NCBI GenBank assembly: GCA_029880285.1
Contig: JAOUOS010000015.1
Span: 1 to 64,000 of the forward strand
Length of the DNA stretch: 64,000 nt
Source: Spirochaetia bacterium
GTDB taxonomy: Bacteria > Spirochaetota > Leptospiria > Turneriellales > JAOUOS01
Reading direction: 5' to 3'
In this document: one piece after another, positions 1 to 7,772 of the stretch
How the letters are laid out: each line of letters opens with the position of its first letter
Position numbering within the stretch: the stretch's first letter is position 1
The notes under the pieces: generated by a model
Told to the model about the DNA's origin: nothing
Database searches by the model: none
Seen by the model: the letters and a program-made list of their open reading frames with translations, nothing else
Translations under genes and position numbers: made by a program

Positions 1-201
1 CTTAATCCTTTTTGGGACTTTGATCCCGTTAAATTACAATAAAAGACGCACTATGTGCGATCTTCGTGTAAAAGGTAGGAGTATTGCCGCTTTTTATACA
101 ATCAACTACAATATAGTACGCTCTGTGTGCTCTGTGGCCAGCGCTTCGCGCACATTGTCTCTGTGGCTTCAAATATTGCGAACAAAAAAACTAAAAAAAA
201 T
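1..201. other. Gene-free leader region
   Basis: No credible gene is seen here. A 61-codon open frame in it has no ribosome-binding site and no family character. The stretch holds small perfect hairpins, CGCAC-tat-GTGCG at 47-59 and GCGC-ttc-GCGC at 141-151, and a CTCTGTG word repeated three times between 121 and 170. It probably holds the 3' end of an upstream unit or an intergenic repeat relic. Confidence 0.4.
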
Positions 202-229
202 TTGACAAAATATAAAGCATTATTATTTT
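202..229 (+). promoter_or_regulatory. Candidate sigma-70 promoter for the OMP-lipoprotein operon
   Basis: A perfect TTGACA (202-207) is followed after 16 bases by TATTTT (224-229). Transcription would start near 236, leaving an AT-rich leader of about 150 nt before the ATG at 388. The -10 box is imperfect, so confidence is moderate. Confidence 0.45.
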
Positions 230-387
230 AGTTATTAAATTCATTGTAAAATGAAAAAAATGTTAAAATTCTTATTAAATTCTCAAAAAAGCGCGTATTG
301 TTCAGCAAATAAACGTATGTTGTTTAATACCCTTAAAAAAAGGGATTAAGAATTTTAAAAGATGTAAAGAAAAAGGAGATTAAAAAA

Positions 388-2217
388 ATGAGATTAAAAA
401 TTAAAATAACGGCGGCTATCGCGGCTTTGTTATTTGCCAGTTCGCTTTTCGCGAGTGTAGATAATAACAGTCTAAGATCCGCTTCAACTGCTTATTTATT
501 TGGCGATACCTATGACATGGTAACAACAGCACCATATTTATTAGGCTCAACCGCGGGTGAAGGTGAAAACGCCGAAGCAAAATTAGGCGGTACGGCAATT
601 CCTTTGTCGTTTCAAAACAGCTCTACCACGGGCAAGGTAAACGTATTTAGCAACTTAAACAATGTAAACGATGACGGTTCGCTTGTTTTAGGTACGGCAT
701 TTAACCTTGGCAATATGGCAATAGGTTTAATTACAGAAGTTACAAATAAACGTTCTGGATATAATATAGATGGAATGGACATCACCGGAACAGTGGAATT
801 GGGTACAAACTATGCGTATAACGGCTTAAATGTTAACGCTGATTCTGTATTTGAAAGTGGTAACGGCAGTGATAATGTAGTAAACTTTTTAGATCCGTTA
901 AAAAATGGCAACTATACAAGACAGGCGAGAGTAGATGCTGACGGCGAAAGATACAGAGATTCGTTTGATGTAAACGCTCTTTTGGCCTTTAATATGGTTT
1001 TAGGCAATATGGCGGTGGGCCTATCACTTGAAAGAGACACAACAGGTAGTTATAATGAAACAGGTTATGCCAATGAAACGGCAACAGGAACTGATCTTGA
1101 AAAAGGCATCGTTGATGAGACAAGAACAATTGCAATTGAGCATTCTGATGTTGTAAGCGTAAGCAATAATATAGCCCTTCTTCACGCGGCCTTAACAGGA
1201 ATGGGTCCTTTAAAATTATTAGGTATAAAGATAGGCGCTAATTATCAAACATACAGTCAAAATGTTGAAACTACAAGAAGCCGTGATTTCGTGGTAACGA
1301 AAGCTACAGATACTTTACGAACTGATGATGATAAAATCGAACTTGAAGATTCTGGTTTACTGATATTAGCAGATATTAGAGCTTTTATGGATATAGCCAG
1401 CTTTGAATTTGAGTTTGGAGTGCCTTTTGCCATTGGCGGTACAGCTGTTGATAGTATAGGCACATCTAATTATTCAGACTCTACCAATAATAAAGATTTA
1501 ACAAATTCTGCTATTGTAGATAATACAGTAAATGAACGTGTAATAACTTCAAAATCAGAAGATAAAGACGGATTAAAAATGCAAGTGGGTTTAGACATAA
1601 TCGCCAGAAAAAAAGTTAATAAAGATTTAACAGTGGCATTAGGTATAAAAACATTTTATGAGTCAACTGAGTTTATATTACCTGAAAATACGTCTGGTAT
1701 GACTACTGTTTATGCTAATGATGGTAACGGTATTGTTGACGGCGGCGATTCAACTACTATTACTTCGTACAGCAGAACAGAAGAAGGTACAATAAATAGT
1801 GATACCCTGAAGATACAAATTCCAGTTGGCGCTGAATATAATATAACACCCGCTTTAACACTAAGAGCGGCAGCTAGACATATATGGTATAGAAACCTAT
1901 ATTCAGACACAACAAATACCAGCGGTTCAAGAACATTTATAGACAATAATGCGGATAATATAGCGGGTAATGAGCAAGATACAGACGTTTATCAAAATAC
2001 ATGGTTAAACGCGGGTAATGATGGATTACTTCGTACACAGGCCTATAATGAAACAAGAGAAACTATATACCAAAATAATACATACTTTCTTGGTTTAGGA
2101 TATTCTCTTGGCGGCAACTTACAGCTTGATATGGCATTAAAAGCGGTTACAGAGGCAGGTACTTATATAGATTTTAATGCTGGTGATATTCAAGTAAACG
2201 GTACGCTCTTATTCTAA
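388..2217 (+). CDS. Predicted outer-membrane beta-barrel protein
   Basis: A 609-residue secreted protein. Residues 1-22 form a typical signal peptide with a cleavage-like LFAS/V boundary. The rest is rich in alternating polar and hydrophobic beta-strand-like stretches (for example GNMAIGLITEV and GNMAVGLSLE), and the chain ends in Phe (GTLLF), as barrel substrates of the BAM machinery do. A strong AAAGGAG ribosome-binding site lies before the ATG. A lipoprotein gene follows after 27 bases with its own binding site, so the two are probably co-transcribed and may work together at the outer membrane. No specific family is recognised; a FadL/OMPP1-type or generic porin-like role is possible but unproven. 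Confidence 0.7.
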   Translation: MRLKIKITAAIAALLFASSLFASVDNNSLRSASTAYLFGDTYDMVTTAPYLLGSTAGEGENAEAKLGGTAIPLSFQNSSTTGKVNVFSNLNNVNDDGSLVLGTAFNLGNMAIGLITEVTNKRSGYNIDGMDITGTVELGTNYAYNGLNVNADSVFESGNGSDNVVNFLDPLKNGNYTRQARVDADGERYRDSFDVNALLAFNMVLGNMAVGLSLERDTTGSYNETGYANETATGTDLEKGIVDETRTIAIEHSDVVSVSNNIALLHAALTGMGPLKLLGIKIGANYQTYSQNVETTRSRDFVVTKATDTLRTDDDKIELEDSGLLILADIRAFMDIASFEFEFGVPFAIGGTAVDSIGTSNYSDSTNNKDLTNSAIVDNTVNERVITSKSEDKDGLKMQVGLDIIARKKVNKDLTVALGIKTFYESTEFILPENTSGMTTVYANDGNGIVDGGDSTTITSYSRTEEGTINSDTLKIQIPVGAEYNITPALTLRAAARHIWYRNLYSDTTNTSGSRTFIDNNADNIAGNEQDTDVYQNTWLNAGNDGLLRTQAYNETRETIYQNNTYFLGLGYSLGGNLQLDMALKAVTEAGTYIDFNAGDIQVNGTLLF

Positions 2218-2244
2218 GAGATATATATTTTAAGGAGAATTAAA

Positions 2245-3903
2245 ATGAATAAATTAACAAAATTATCAATGGCGGGTTTAACCGCCATAGTAATGTCCGC
2301 GGGATTTATAATATCCTGCGCGGAATATGAGCCGGTAGAAGGCGGCGCGGCACAGCCTACGCCCGCTTTTTCGGGACTACTTAAAAAAGCGGCTTTTTAC
2401 CCTCATGTGGCAGCCACAACCGTGACCGGGCCAAGTAATCCTCTCCCTGCAACAGGAGGAAACGAGCCGACTAACCTTAGGCTAATTAAATCGCGTTATG
2501 ACAGTACTTCGGTTGGCGGCGGCGATGATGATATAGCAAAAGCTATAGTAAGATATACGGTTACGTTTGATAAAAGAATGGACGCAAGCACGCTAACGCC
2601 AGAAAACATTTATTTTTTAGATGTTAAAGATGAGACAATATCAAGAAATAGTCCCATTACTAAATTAACTCCCTTAGAGATAATTTATAATGAAGACACA
2701 TACGATGCCTATATTCATATGGAAGAAGACTGGCAGAACTTAAACGGCACCAGCCCAGATCAAACCAAAAACAATTATGATGTGTTTTTTATATCTAAAA
2801 ATGTAAAAAGCGTAGAAGGTTATGGCTTAATGGGTAACAGAGACTGCGGCGGCACCGGCGGCGATGCTTTCAGAACATTTTGCGAGCCAAATGACTATGT
2901 AGAGATATTAACAGGCTGGACAACAGAAGCTGTGTTTTTGGGTAATACTACGACCGCAGTAACCGTTTCGGCAGGTGAAGATTGTATGACGCCAGCCACA
3001 GCGACGCCTGCTTTTGACCTTTTTGATGATTATGACGGCAAGTTAAACACTATAACTGTAACTAAAACCGGCGCCAATTGGGATCTTACAAAAGGCTCAG
3101 TGGGTATTGCCGATAAAACTGTATTAACGGTAACAGAAAGCGACACACTTGACGGTGCAGGCACAGAAGTTCCTCTTACAATTGTAACTATTCCTGTTGA
3201 TACATTGGCAACTAGTATTTCTTATGAGTTTACATGGAAGCATGATAAGTTCTACAGAGGTACTTTTAATAATCCCGATGGAATTGAAGAGCAAAGATGT
3301 TTATATCCAAATGGAGAAAAAATCAATACTGTATTTGGTCCTATTGAAGAATCTCAAGACGCAGTATATGACGGCGATTTAGACTTCGTAACTGATCAAA
3401 CCTGGATAGGAAGAGATCAAGGTTTTACTACAGGCGCCCAACTTGAGGGCACAGATATTGCGCTTAAATATCCTCCTTCTCCATCAAACAATGGCCTAAA
3501 CGGCAATAGAGTATTGTTAACTTTTGCTCATGAAAAAGACCCTACGGCGGTACCAATGGTTTATAATAAGCCAAAAATAGCGACCATTAACACAAACAAT
3601 ATTTTTGCTTATGAAACGAATGCTAATGGTGATCCTGAACCAATTGAAATTGAAATTGTCACTTATGACGAAACCAACGAAGGTGATACATCTGTACCTA
3701 CAAAGGTTTATGTTCAGGCGGTTGACCCGTATAGAACTATAGATGGTATGATAATTACCAATGGTATTCAAGATGAAGAAGGCGATCCAATGGATCCTAA
3801 CAATGATGGTACCAGTGCAAAATTTGGTAAAATTGATATTTATAGAACCGGTTTCTATAATGATTATGTATATTGGGGTACAACACCAAACCCTGAACCG
3901 TAA
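2245..3903 (+). CDS. Lipoprotein with Ig-like beta domains
   Basis: A 552-residue lipoprotein. The N terminus MNKLTKLSMAGLTAIVMSAG ends in a lipobox with ISC, placing the lipidated Cys near residue 25. A segment near residues 95-140 (YTVTFDKRMDASTLTPENI) has the look of the bacterial Ig-like SbsA/big_5 fold, in which conserved Asp and Pro residues surround a strand pair. The C-terminal part carries acidic DPNNDGTS-type turns that could bind calcium. It starts 27 bases after the beta-barrel gene with AAGGAG in front, and a strong terminator follows. A decayed paralogue of its C-terminal third lies at 7115-7371. The exact function is unknown; surface or periplasmic adhesion or assembly is inference. 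Confidence 0.7.
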   Translation: MNKLTKLSMAGLTAIVMSAGFIISCAEYEPVEGGAAQPTPAFSGLLKKAAFYPHVAATTVTGPSNPLPATGGNEPTNLRLIKSRYDSTSVGGGDDDIAKAIVRYTVTFDKRMDASTLTPENIYFLDVKDETISRNSPITKLTPLEIIYNEDTYDAYIHMEEDWQNLNGTSPDQTKNNYDVFFISKNVKSVEGYGLMGNRDCGGTGGDAFRTFCEPNDYVEILTGWTTEAVFLGNTTTAVTVSAGEDCMTPATATPAFDLFDDYDGKLNTITVTKTGANWDLTKGSVGIADKTVLTVTESDTLDGAGTEVPLTIVTIPVDTLATSISYEFTWKHDKFYRGTFNNPDGIEEQRCLYPNGEKINTVFGPIEESQDAVYDGDLDFVTDQTWIGRDQGFTTGAQLEGTDIALKYPPSPSNNGLNGNRVLLTFAHEKDPTAVPMVYNKPKIATINTNNIFAYETNANGDPEPIEIEIVTYDETNEGDTSVPTKVYVQAVDPYRTIDGMIITNGIQDEEGDPMDPNNDGTSAKFGKIDIYRTGFYNDYVYWGTTPNPEP

Positions 3904-3933
3904 ATCTTTGATTTACCATTTAGGTTAACATTA

Positions 3934-3962
3934 AAAAAAGCCCGCTTAAGCGGGCTTTTTTT
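3934..3962. terminator. Bidirectional rho-independent terminator
   Basis: The stem GCCCGC/GCGGGC (3940-3945 with 3950-3955) closes a TTAA loop. It is flanked by an A-run on the left and a T-run on the right, so it can work on both strands. It ends the OMP-lipoprotein operon. Confidence 0.93.
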
Positions 3963-4459
3963 GTGTGTTTTTTTGTTAGGGATTGTAACAAAAAAAGTCA
4001 TGGGCTTTAGCCTTTGACTTGTTTTTAGCAATATTTATCATATCGGCCTTATTTAACTGCGCTTACTAATTTCGATATATGCGTATTCGGAACATAGTCG
4101 ACAGTACTTTTGGGAAAAAAATATTCGTCATTTTGAATATATTTCTTAAAAGTTATTTTATTGTGACGCTTTTTCTTCTGTACAGAAAGCATATTTTCAC
4201 CAAATAGATTTTTTGATTCTTTAAGATGTGAGATAAAAATAATATGGAATTTATATTGAATTTGAAAAGAATTATCTTATTAGACACGTATCTTTCTTGC
4301 CCTGTTATGAAAGTTGGCGAAGCCATGTAAGCGGTTTCGCCGTATCGAAGGGAGTGCGTGGCTAACAAAAGGTGAGTCTTTTTACACTGTCTTTTCTTGA
4401 AAATGGATAGTTGTATAAACTATAGCGGGTACGGCATAAATTACAGCTGGAATCTATAA
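3963..4459. other. Gene-free stretch with stacked hairpins
   Basis: About 500 bases with no supportable gene. It contains a perfect 11-bp inverted repeat at 3968-3978/3986-3996 (T7-GTTA with TAAC-A7). A two-part stem follows at 3995-4020 (AAGTCA/TGACTT enclosing GGCT/AGCC, followed by GTTTTT). A third hairpin with one G-U pair lies at 4316-4341 (GGCGAAGCC with GGTTTCGCC). The short minus-strand open frame at 4153-4368 has no family character and runs through the last hairpin, so it is not called. A segment at 4343-4367 weakly resembles the end of the 105-bp island repeat. Confidence 0.5.
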
Positions 4460-4675
4460 TTAAATTAAATTTTTTAGTTCTTCTATTGTTATTTTTGATT
4501 TTTTAAGAATACTGTTCAAAGTACCTTTCTTTATTTCTTTATGATTAGGTACAATGACAGAAATATTAGCGTCTAAATTATGTAAAAATATATGACTGCC
4601 TCTTTGATGATCTATTATAAAACCTTTTCGTCTCAAGGCTTTTACAACCTGTTTACCAGAAAAAGTTTTACTCAA
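4460..4675 (-). CDS. hicA: HicA-type mRNA interferase toxin
   Basis: A 71-residue HicA (YcfA-type) toxin. The dsRBD-like fold is recognisable from VKALRRKGF near residues 10-18 and the RGSHIFL segment, whose His is the catalytic residue of the family. A basic C-terminal half follows. HicA cleaves translated mRNA and is silenced by HicB. The gene starts with TTG and overlaps the upstream hicB by four bases (TTGA), which implies coupled translation. Length is normal and I see no damage. Gene order is hicB then hicA, opposite to the second Hic pair at 8.3 kb. Confidence 0.88.
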   Translation of the reverse strand: MSKTFSGKQVVKALRRKGFIIDHQRGSHIFLHNLDANISVIVPNHKEIKKGTLNSILKKSKITIEELKNLI

Positions 4676-4887
4676 ACCGCTATTTCTACTTCTTTAAAAA
4701 TACTATTTGGTGATGATTTTATTTTATTTAACTTTTCTAGTCCCTGAAGATAGCATAAAATAGCTTCTTTAGCGTTTGCAACAGCTTCTTCTTCTGTATT
4801 ACCCTGGGTAAAACAACCATCAAGCGCTGGTACACTTACATTGTAGCCGCCTTCTTCTGCTGGTTCTATTAGAATATTAAATTTCAT
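4672..4887 (-). CDS. hicB: HicB-type antitoxin
   Basis: A 71-residue HicB antitoxin of the short, partial-RNase-H-fold type. It shows [19 protein letters not shown], where the VPALDGC segment is characteristic of the family, followed by [13 protein letters not shown]. No C-terminal DNA-binding domain is present at this length, so repression of the operon may need another part of the complex. It is the first gene of a two-gene minus-strand operon under the promoter at 4908-4936, and overlaps hicA by four bases. Confidence 0.88.
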   Translation of the reverse strand: MKFNILIEPAEEGGYNVSVPALDGCFTQGNTEEEAVANAKEAILCYLQGLEKLNKIKSSPNSIFKEVEIAV

Positions 4888-4907
4888 AAGTTTAATAATT
4901 TTTTTTA

Positions 4908-4936
4908 ATATTACTGAATAACATCTCTATTGTCAA
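4908..4936 (-). promoter_or_regulatory. Sigma-70 promoter of hicBA
   Basis: On the minus strand, a perfect TTGACA (4936-4931) and TAATAT (4913-4908) are separated by 17 bases. The hicB ATG lies about 20 bases downstream, giving a very short leader of roughly 15 nt. Confidence 0.75.
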
Positions 4937-4966
4937 TTCTTTTTTAATTTATAGCTGCCTATCGGG

Positions 4967-4990
4967 GGCAAATTCAAATCTCAAATGCGA
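4967..4990 (+). repeat. IS30 left inverted repeat
   Basis: Twenty-four bases, the exact reverse complement of 6026-6049. Outside it is GGG (4964-4966), half of the target duplication. Confidence 0.93.
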
Positions 4991-5064
4991 AAATAATAAT
5001 ATAGAAAGAACCCATAAAAAACCTCCGATATAGAGATTCACTACAATCTTTTAAGGAGGCCTTT

Positions 5065-6042
5065 ATGGGGTCAAAGTTTAGTCATTTAAAATTATCGGAT
5101 AGAAATGTAATCAACAATATGCTTAAAGATGGGCAAAAAGTTACTGACATTTCTAAAGCGTTGGGTGTTCATCAATGCACAATTTATAGAGAATTAAAAA
5201 GATGTAAAACCAAAGGAAGCTATTCAGCAACTTATGCTCAAAAAAATTATGAGGTTCATCGAAAATATTGTGTCTATCATAAAGAATGGCCATCTGAAAT
5301 ATTTAAGACAATCAAAGAACTACTCATTGCTGGTTTTTCTCCTGATGCAATCGTTGGCCGTTCAAAATTATTCATAGATTTAAATATCAATATTTCTCAT
5401 CAAACAGTTTACAATTGGGTTATCAAGGGCTACCTTGGAAAAGGAGTTCAAAAATATTTGTTATTTGGTAAAAAAGGTTATACAAAATCTGAAAACTCTC
5501 TGAAAACGTTGAAAAACAAGGATAAAAAGCGTATTGATACAATGCCGGAAGGCGCATTAAAAGGTAATGTCGTTGGCCACTTTCAAAGCGATACTATGCA
5601 CGGAGCTAAACAAAGTGGCGCTATCGCTACCTTGGCAGATGTAAACTCTCGTTATATTCTTGCAGATAAAATGGCAGATAAAACAGCAGACTCTTTTTCG
5701 AATAGCTTAAAGTTCGTTTTCTCTGATATTGATAATGAAAAATTAAAAAGCATTTTAGAGGATAATGGAAGTGAAATGGCAAACTTTAAATCAGATGAAG
5801 AGATGTTAAACTGCAAAATTTATTTCACCTATCCTGGTCGCCCTTGGGAAAAAGCTTTGGTCGAAAATTCAAACCGATTATTAAGAAGATTTTTTCCAAA
5901 AAAAATGAAATTTAACAATGTTACCAGAGAAATGGTTTTACAAGCGATAACATGGATAAACAATATGCCTAGAAAATCTCTTGGATATCGAACTGCATAT
6001 GAGGTCTTTCACAATGTTAAAACTGTCGCATTTGAGATTTGA
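5065..6042 (+). CDS. IS30-family transposase (DDE)
   Basis: A 325-residue transposase of normal IS30 length. The N-terminal helix-turn-helix is seen at about residues 10-45 (LSDRNVINNMLKDGQKVTDI and VHQCTIYRELKR). The RNase-H-like catalytic core carries FQSDTMHG (first Asp), ILEDNGSEMAN (second Asp) and GRPWEKALVENSNR (Glu), the complete DDE triad. An exceptionally strong AAGGAGG ribosome-binding site precedes the ATG. The last codons and the TGA lie inside the right inverted repeat. No frameshift or internal stop is present. It cuts and joins the element ends. Confidence 0.95.
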   Translation: MGSKFSHLKLSDRNVINNMLKDGQKVTDISKALGVHQCTIYRELKRCKTKGSYSATYAQKNYEVHRKYCVYHKEWPSEIFKTIKELLIAGFSPDAIVGRSKLFIDLNINISHQTVYNWVIKGYLGKGVQKYLLFGKKGYTKSENSLKTLKNKDKKRIDTMPEGALKGNVVGHFQSDTMHGAKQSGAIATLADVNSRYILADKMADKTADSFSNSLKFVFSDIDNEKLKSILEDNGSEMANFKSDEEMLNCKIYFTYPGRPWEKALVENSNRLLRRFFPKKMKFNNVTREMVLQAITWINNMPRKSLGYRTAYEVFHNVKTVAFEI

Positions 6043-6049
6043 ATTTGCC
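6026..6049 (-). repeat. IS30 right inverted repeat
   Basis: Reverse complement of 4967-4990 without mismatch. The transposase stop codon (6040-6042) lies within it, and GGG (6050-6052) follows as the second copy of the target duplication. Confidence 0.93.
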
Positions 6050-6341
6050 GGGTTTTATGTGTTTCGTAGAAAAAATTAACGCTGGAAGTTATTGGCATAG
6101 CCTTTTGAAACGTATTTTTGTTTGGGTTACTGTGTAATAAGTAAGATTTTTAAAGTAGCTCGGTTAACAGACTTTCAGCCTGCTTCGCAAACGGCACAGG
6201 TCTTTGCGCCTCTGCGTTAAAAAATAAAATATAATTGACCTTTTATTAAAATTCTAATTGTATATCCATAAACTAAACTATTTTTTAACATAATTATTAA
6301 TTTAATATTTATGTTAAAATAATATATTAAAGAATTTTGTA
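6050..6341. other. Gene-free stretch between IS30 and PIN relic
   Basis: No gene, relic reading frame or strong structure seen. It includes the phrase TTTGCGCCTCTGCGTTAAAA near 6204, similar in style to the CTCTGTG words at 121-170, possibly part of a dispersed intergenic element. Confidence 0.35.
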
Positions 6342-6803
6342 ATGAAAAAGATTAAAATTTATTTGGATACATCAGTTATTGGTGGTTGTTTTGACAAAGA
6401 ATTTCAGCAATATTCAAATCAATTAATCGTTGAAATTCAAAATCATATTAAAATAGGTATTATTTCTGATATCACAGTAAGAGAGTTGACTTAAGCTCCC
6501 GATATGGTTCTGTCTCATTTTAAAGAATATAGTGACTTATTAGAAATTTTAGAAACTAGTGAAGAAGTCAAAGAACTGGCAAATGAATATGTTTAAGAAA
6601 ACATTGTAACTGAAACATCATATGATGATGCCTTTCATATTGCAATTGCTACAGTAAATAATATTGATGTACTTTGCAGCTGGAATTTTAAACATATTGT
6701 AAATTATAATAGGATAGTTCAATATAATGCAATAAATTTAAGAATGGGTTATAAGCCATTAGCGATATATTCGCCTAGAGAGGTACTTGAAAATGAAAAG
6801 TAA
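6342..6803 (+). pseudogene. PIN-domain (VapC-like) toxin, killed by two in-frame stops
   Basis: Reading from ATG 6342 gives a coherent PIN-domain protein of 153 codons: KIYLDTSVIGGCFDKEF at the start (family YxDTSVxGG with the first catalytic Asp), SDITVRELT in the middle and DAFHIAIATVNNIDVLCSWN near residues 97-114 with the second acidic cluster. The frame is broken by TAA at 6492-6494 (codon 51) and TAA at 6594-6596 (codon 85), and stays in register before, between and after them. Each stop is one substitution from a sense codon common at these sites (for example CAA or GAA). TAA ends many genes here, so recoding is unlikely. The toxin is inactive while the next antitoxin frame is open. 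Confidence 0.8.
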
Positions 6804-6972
6804 AAAAGATTTTGATTGTGTAGATATGAAAAATAACATCCAGAAAATATTATATGAAAAACATAAAGGATTGAATTTTAAAAACTATATAAAAGTGATT
6901 TCTCAAGAAGCAAAGAATTCTGATTTATGCAAAGAGATTATGAAAAAAAAATCTATTCCTCATTCTGGTTAA
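6793..6972 (+). CDS. Small antitoxin-like partner of the PIN gene
   Basis: A 59-residue protein from ATG 6793, overlapping the end of the PIN pseudogene by 11 bases. Its start MKSKKDFDCVDMKNNIQ matches the small proteins usually coupled to this PIN family, which start with Lys-rich residues followed by FDCVxMK, and have a helical middle (IQKILYEKHKGLNF). The frame is intact while the toxin is broken, as expected when the toxin is lost first. Assignment as antitoxin rests on position and this N-terminal pattern; no DNA-binding motif is obvious. Expression now depends on a transcript through the dead toxin gene. Confidence 0.6.
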   Translation: MKSKKDFDCVDMKNNIQKILYEKHKGLNFKNYIKVISQEAKNSDLCKEIMKKKSIPHSG

Positions 6973-7114
6973 TTTATTTTTTATATTTTATGTATAATTA
7001 GTTGCTATTCATTTTTCGACATCCTGTCTCAAAATGAAATTCTTGGAGGTATGCCCGTTTTTAAGGGGCCAGGAATCAATTACATAAAGTCTGTACATAA
7101 TATCATCAATTTCC

Positions 7115-7371
7115 GCATTTTCAGGCAGAGATACAGGTGTAGAAACTAATTTTGACAATGTATATATGCCGTCTGTAACACCGGCTCCGGCAATACCTTA
7201 TAAGTATCCGCCAGCACTGATGTTGACGGGGATCCTATGGATGGCAATAACAATGGTTCTGTTGAATTGTCAGACGGCAAATTAAATTTAAGTCAAGATG
7301 GTTATTACGATGACTATATGTACTATGAAGCAGATGGTACTACTAGTTGTGCAAATAACTGCCGACCGTAG
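7115..7371 (+). pseudogene. Decayed paralogue of the 2245-3903 lipoprotein
   Basis: Two pieces of a lipoprotein paralogue remain. The first, 7115-7216, reads AFSGRDTGVETNFDNV and ends YKYPPA, matching GRDQGFTTGAQL and LKYPPS in the intact gene. The second, in a different frame from 7216 to the TAG at 7369-7371, reads TDVDGDPMDGNNNG and later GYYDDYMYY, matching EEGDPMDPNNDG and GFYNDYVYW at the intact C terminus. The roughly 90 residues between these segments in the intact protein are missing, so a deletion fused the parts and shifted the frame. No start codon or ribosome-binding site is present. Confidence 0.75.
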
Positions 7372-7400
7372 GGAGCGCAGCTTAAAACTGCTGTTATCGG
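7363..7400 (+). repeat. Island repeat A, copy 1 (38 bp)
   Basis: Starts CGACCGTAGG and ends AAACTGCTGTTATCGG. It differs from copy 2 (8158-8195) at two positions. It begins at the stop codon of the lipoprotein relic and lies on the downstream (3') side of the minus-strand BrnTA module. Confidence 0.85.
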
Positions 7401-7414
7401 ATGTACCCTTTGAA

Positions 7415-7684
7415 TTAGGCATTATTTTTATGGAAAGTATTTGCATATATATCTAATAATTTTTTAATCATCGTTTGATATGGAACACCCATCTTTTTAG
7501 CTTTACTCTTAAAAAAATCTACACTATCCTTATTCAAATTCAATGTGATTTTTACAGTTTTTTCTTTTAAAACTAATTTCTCTGGTGACGGTAAAAAATC
7601 TTTAATTTTTTTACTTTCAAAGATAGCTTGGCTAATCTCTTTTGGGGCATTTTCATATATATTATCTTTTATTGTTTTTCTCAT
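7415..7684 (-). CDS. brnA: BrnA-type antitoxin
   Basis: An 89-residue BrnA antitoxin. The start at 7684 is chosen because MRKTIKDNI follows the brnT remnant frame with a short overlap, as in intact brnTA operons; the longer frame from 7720 would only read brnT DNA out of frame. The central FLPSPEKLVLKEKTVKITL and the C-terminal ribbon-helix-helix (SVDFFKSKAKKMGVPYQTMI) are the family hallmarks. BrnA binds BrnT and represses the operon. It appears intact although its toxin partner is not. Confidence 0.82.
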   Translation of the reverse strand: MRKTIKDNIYENAPKEISQAIFESKKIKDFLPSPEKLVLKEKTVKITLNLNKDSVDFFKSKAKKMGVPYQTMIKKLLDIYANTFHKNNA

Positions 7685-7772
7685 ATATTTCCTTACCTTC
7701 ACGCCAATATCCGGCGCCAAAAATTCTTATTTTATTCTTTCTCTCATCCCACTCAAATTCATAAATATCCAT
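7662..7772 (-). pseudogene. brnT: brnT toxin remnant with internal in-frame deletion
   Basis: A 36-codon frame on the minus strand, ATG 7772 to TAA 7662. It begins MDIYEFEWDERKNKI, the BrnT N terminus with its FEWDExKN signature, and passes directly into RIFGAGYWREGKEIYEKN, which looks like the BrnT C terminus (RIIxA/GxxxRxxxxxYE). Intact BrnT is about 90-100 residues, so roughly 50-60 middle residues including the catalytic RNase region are gone, with the frame preserved. The start sits one base from a perfect palindromic operator and the end overlaps brnA by 23 bases, keeping the operon form. It could still be made as a mini-protein. Confidence 0.72.

Larger units (their letters stand above)
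4967..6049 (+). mobile_element. IS30-family insertion sequence, intact
   Basis: A complete 1083-bp element. Perfect 24-bp terminal inverted repeats lie at 4967-4990 and 6026-6049, and each end begins GGCAAATTCAAATC when read inwards. GGG is present directly outside both ends (4964-4966 and 6050-6052), consistent with the 2-3 bp target duplication usual for IS30. It holds one full-length transposase and its coding region runs into the right repeat. Perfect ends, a duplicated target and an open reading frame indicate recent, probably active insertion. Confidence 0.93.

Noticed and set aside
20..205. 61-codon frame at the window start
   Set aside because: No ribosome-binding site, runs through hairpins, composition unlike the coding genes.
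4153..4368. Minus-strand 71-codon frame
   Set aside because: Passes through a 9-bp hairpin, no ribosome-binding site, no recognisable family, in an otherwise empty region.
6342..6803. Stop-codon reassignment to explain the two TAA codons in the PIN gene
   Set aside because: TAA ends many intact genes in the window and TGA is also used as a stop (fetA, hicB), so the code is standard and the gene is broken.
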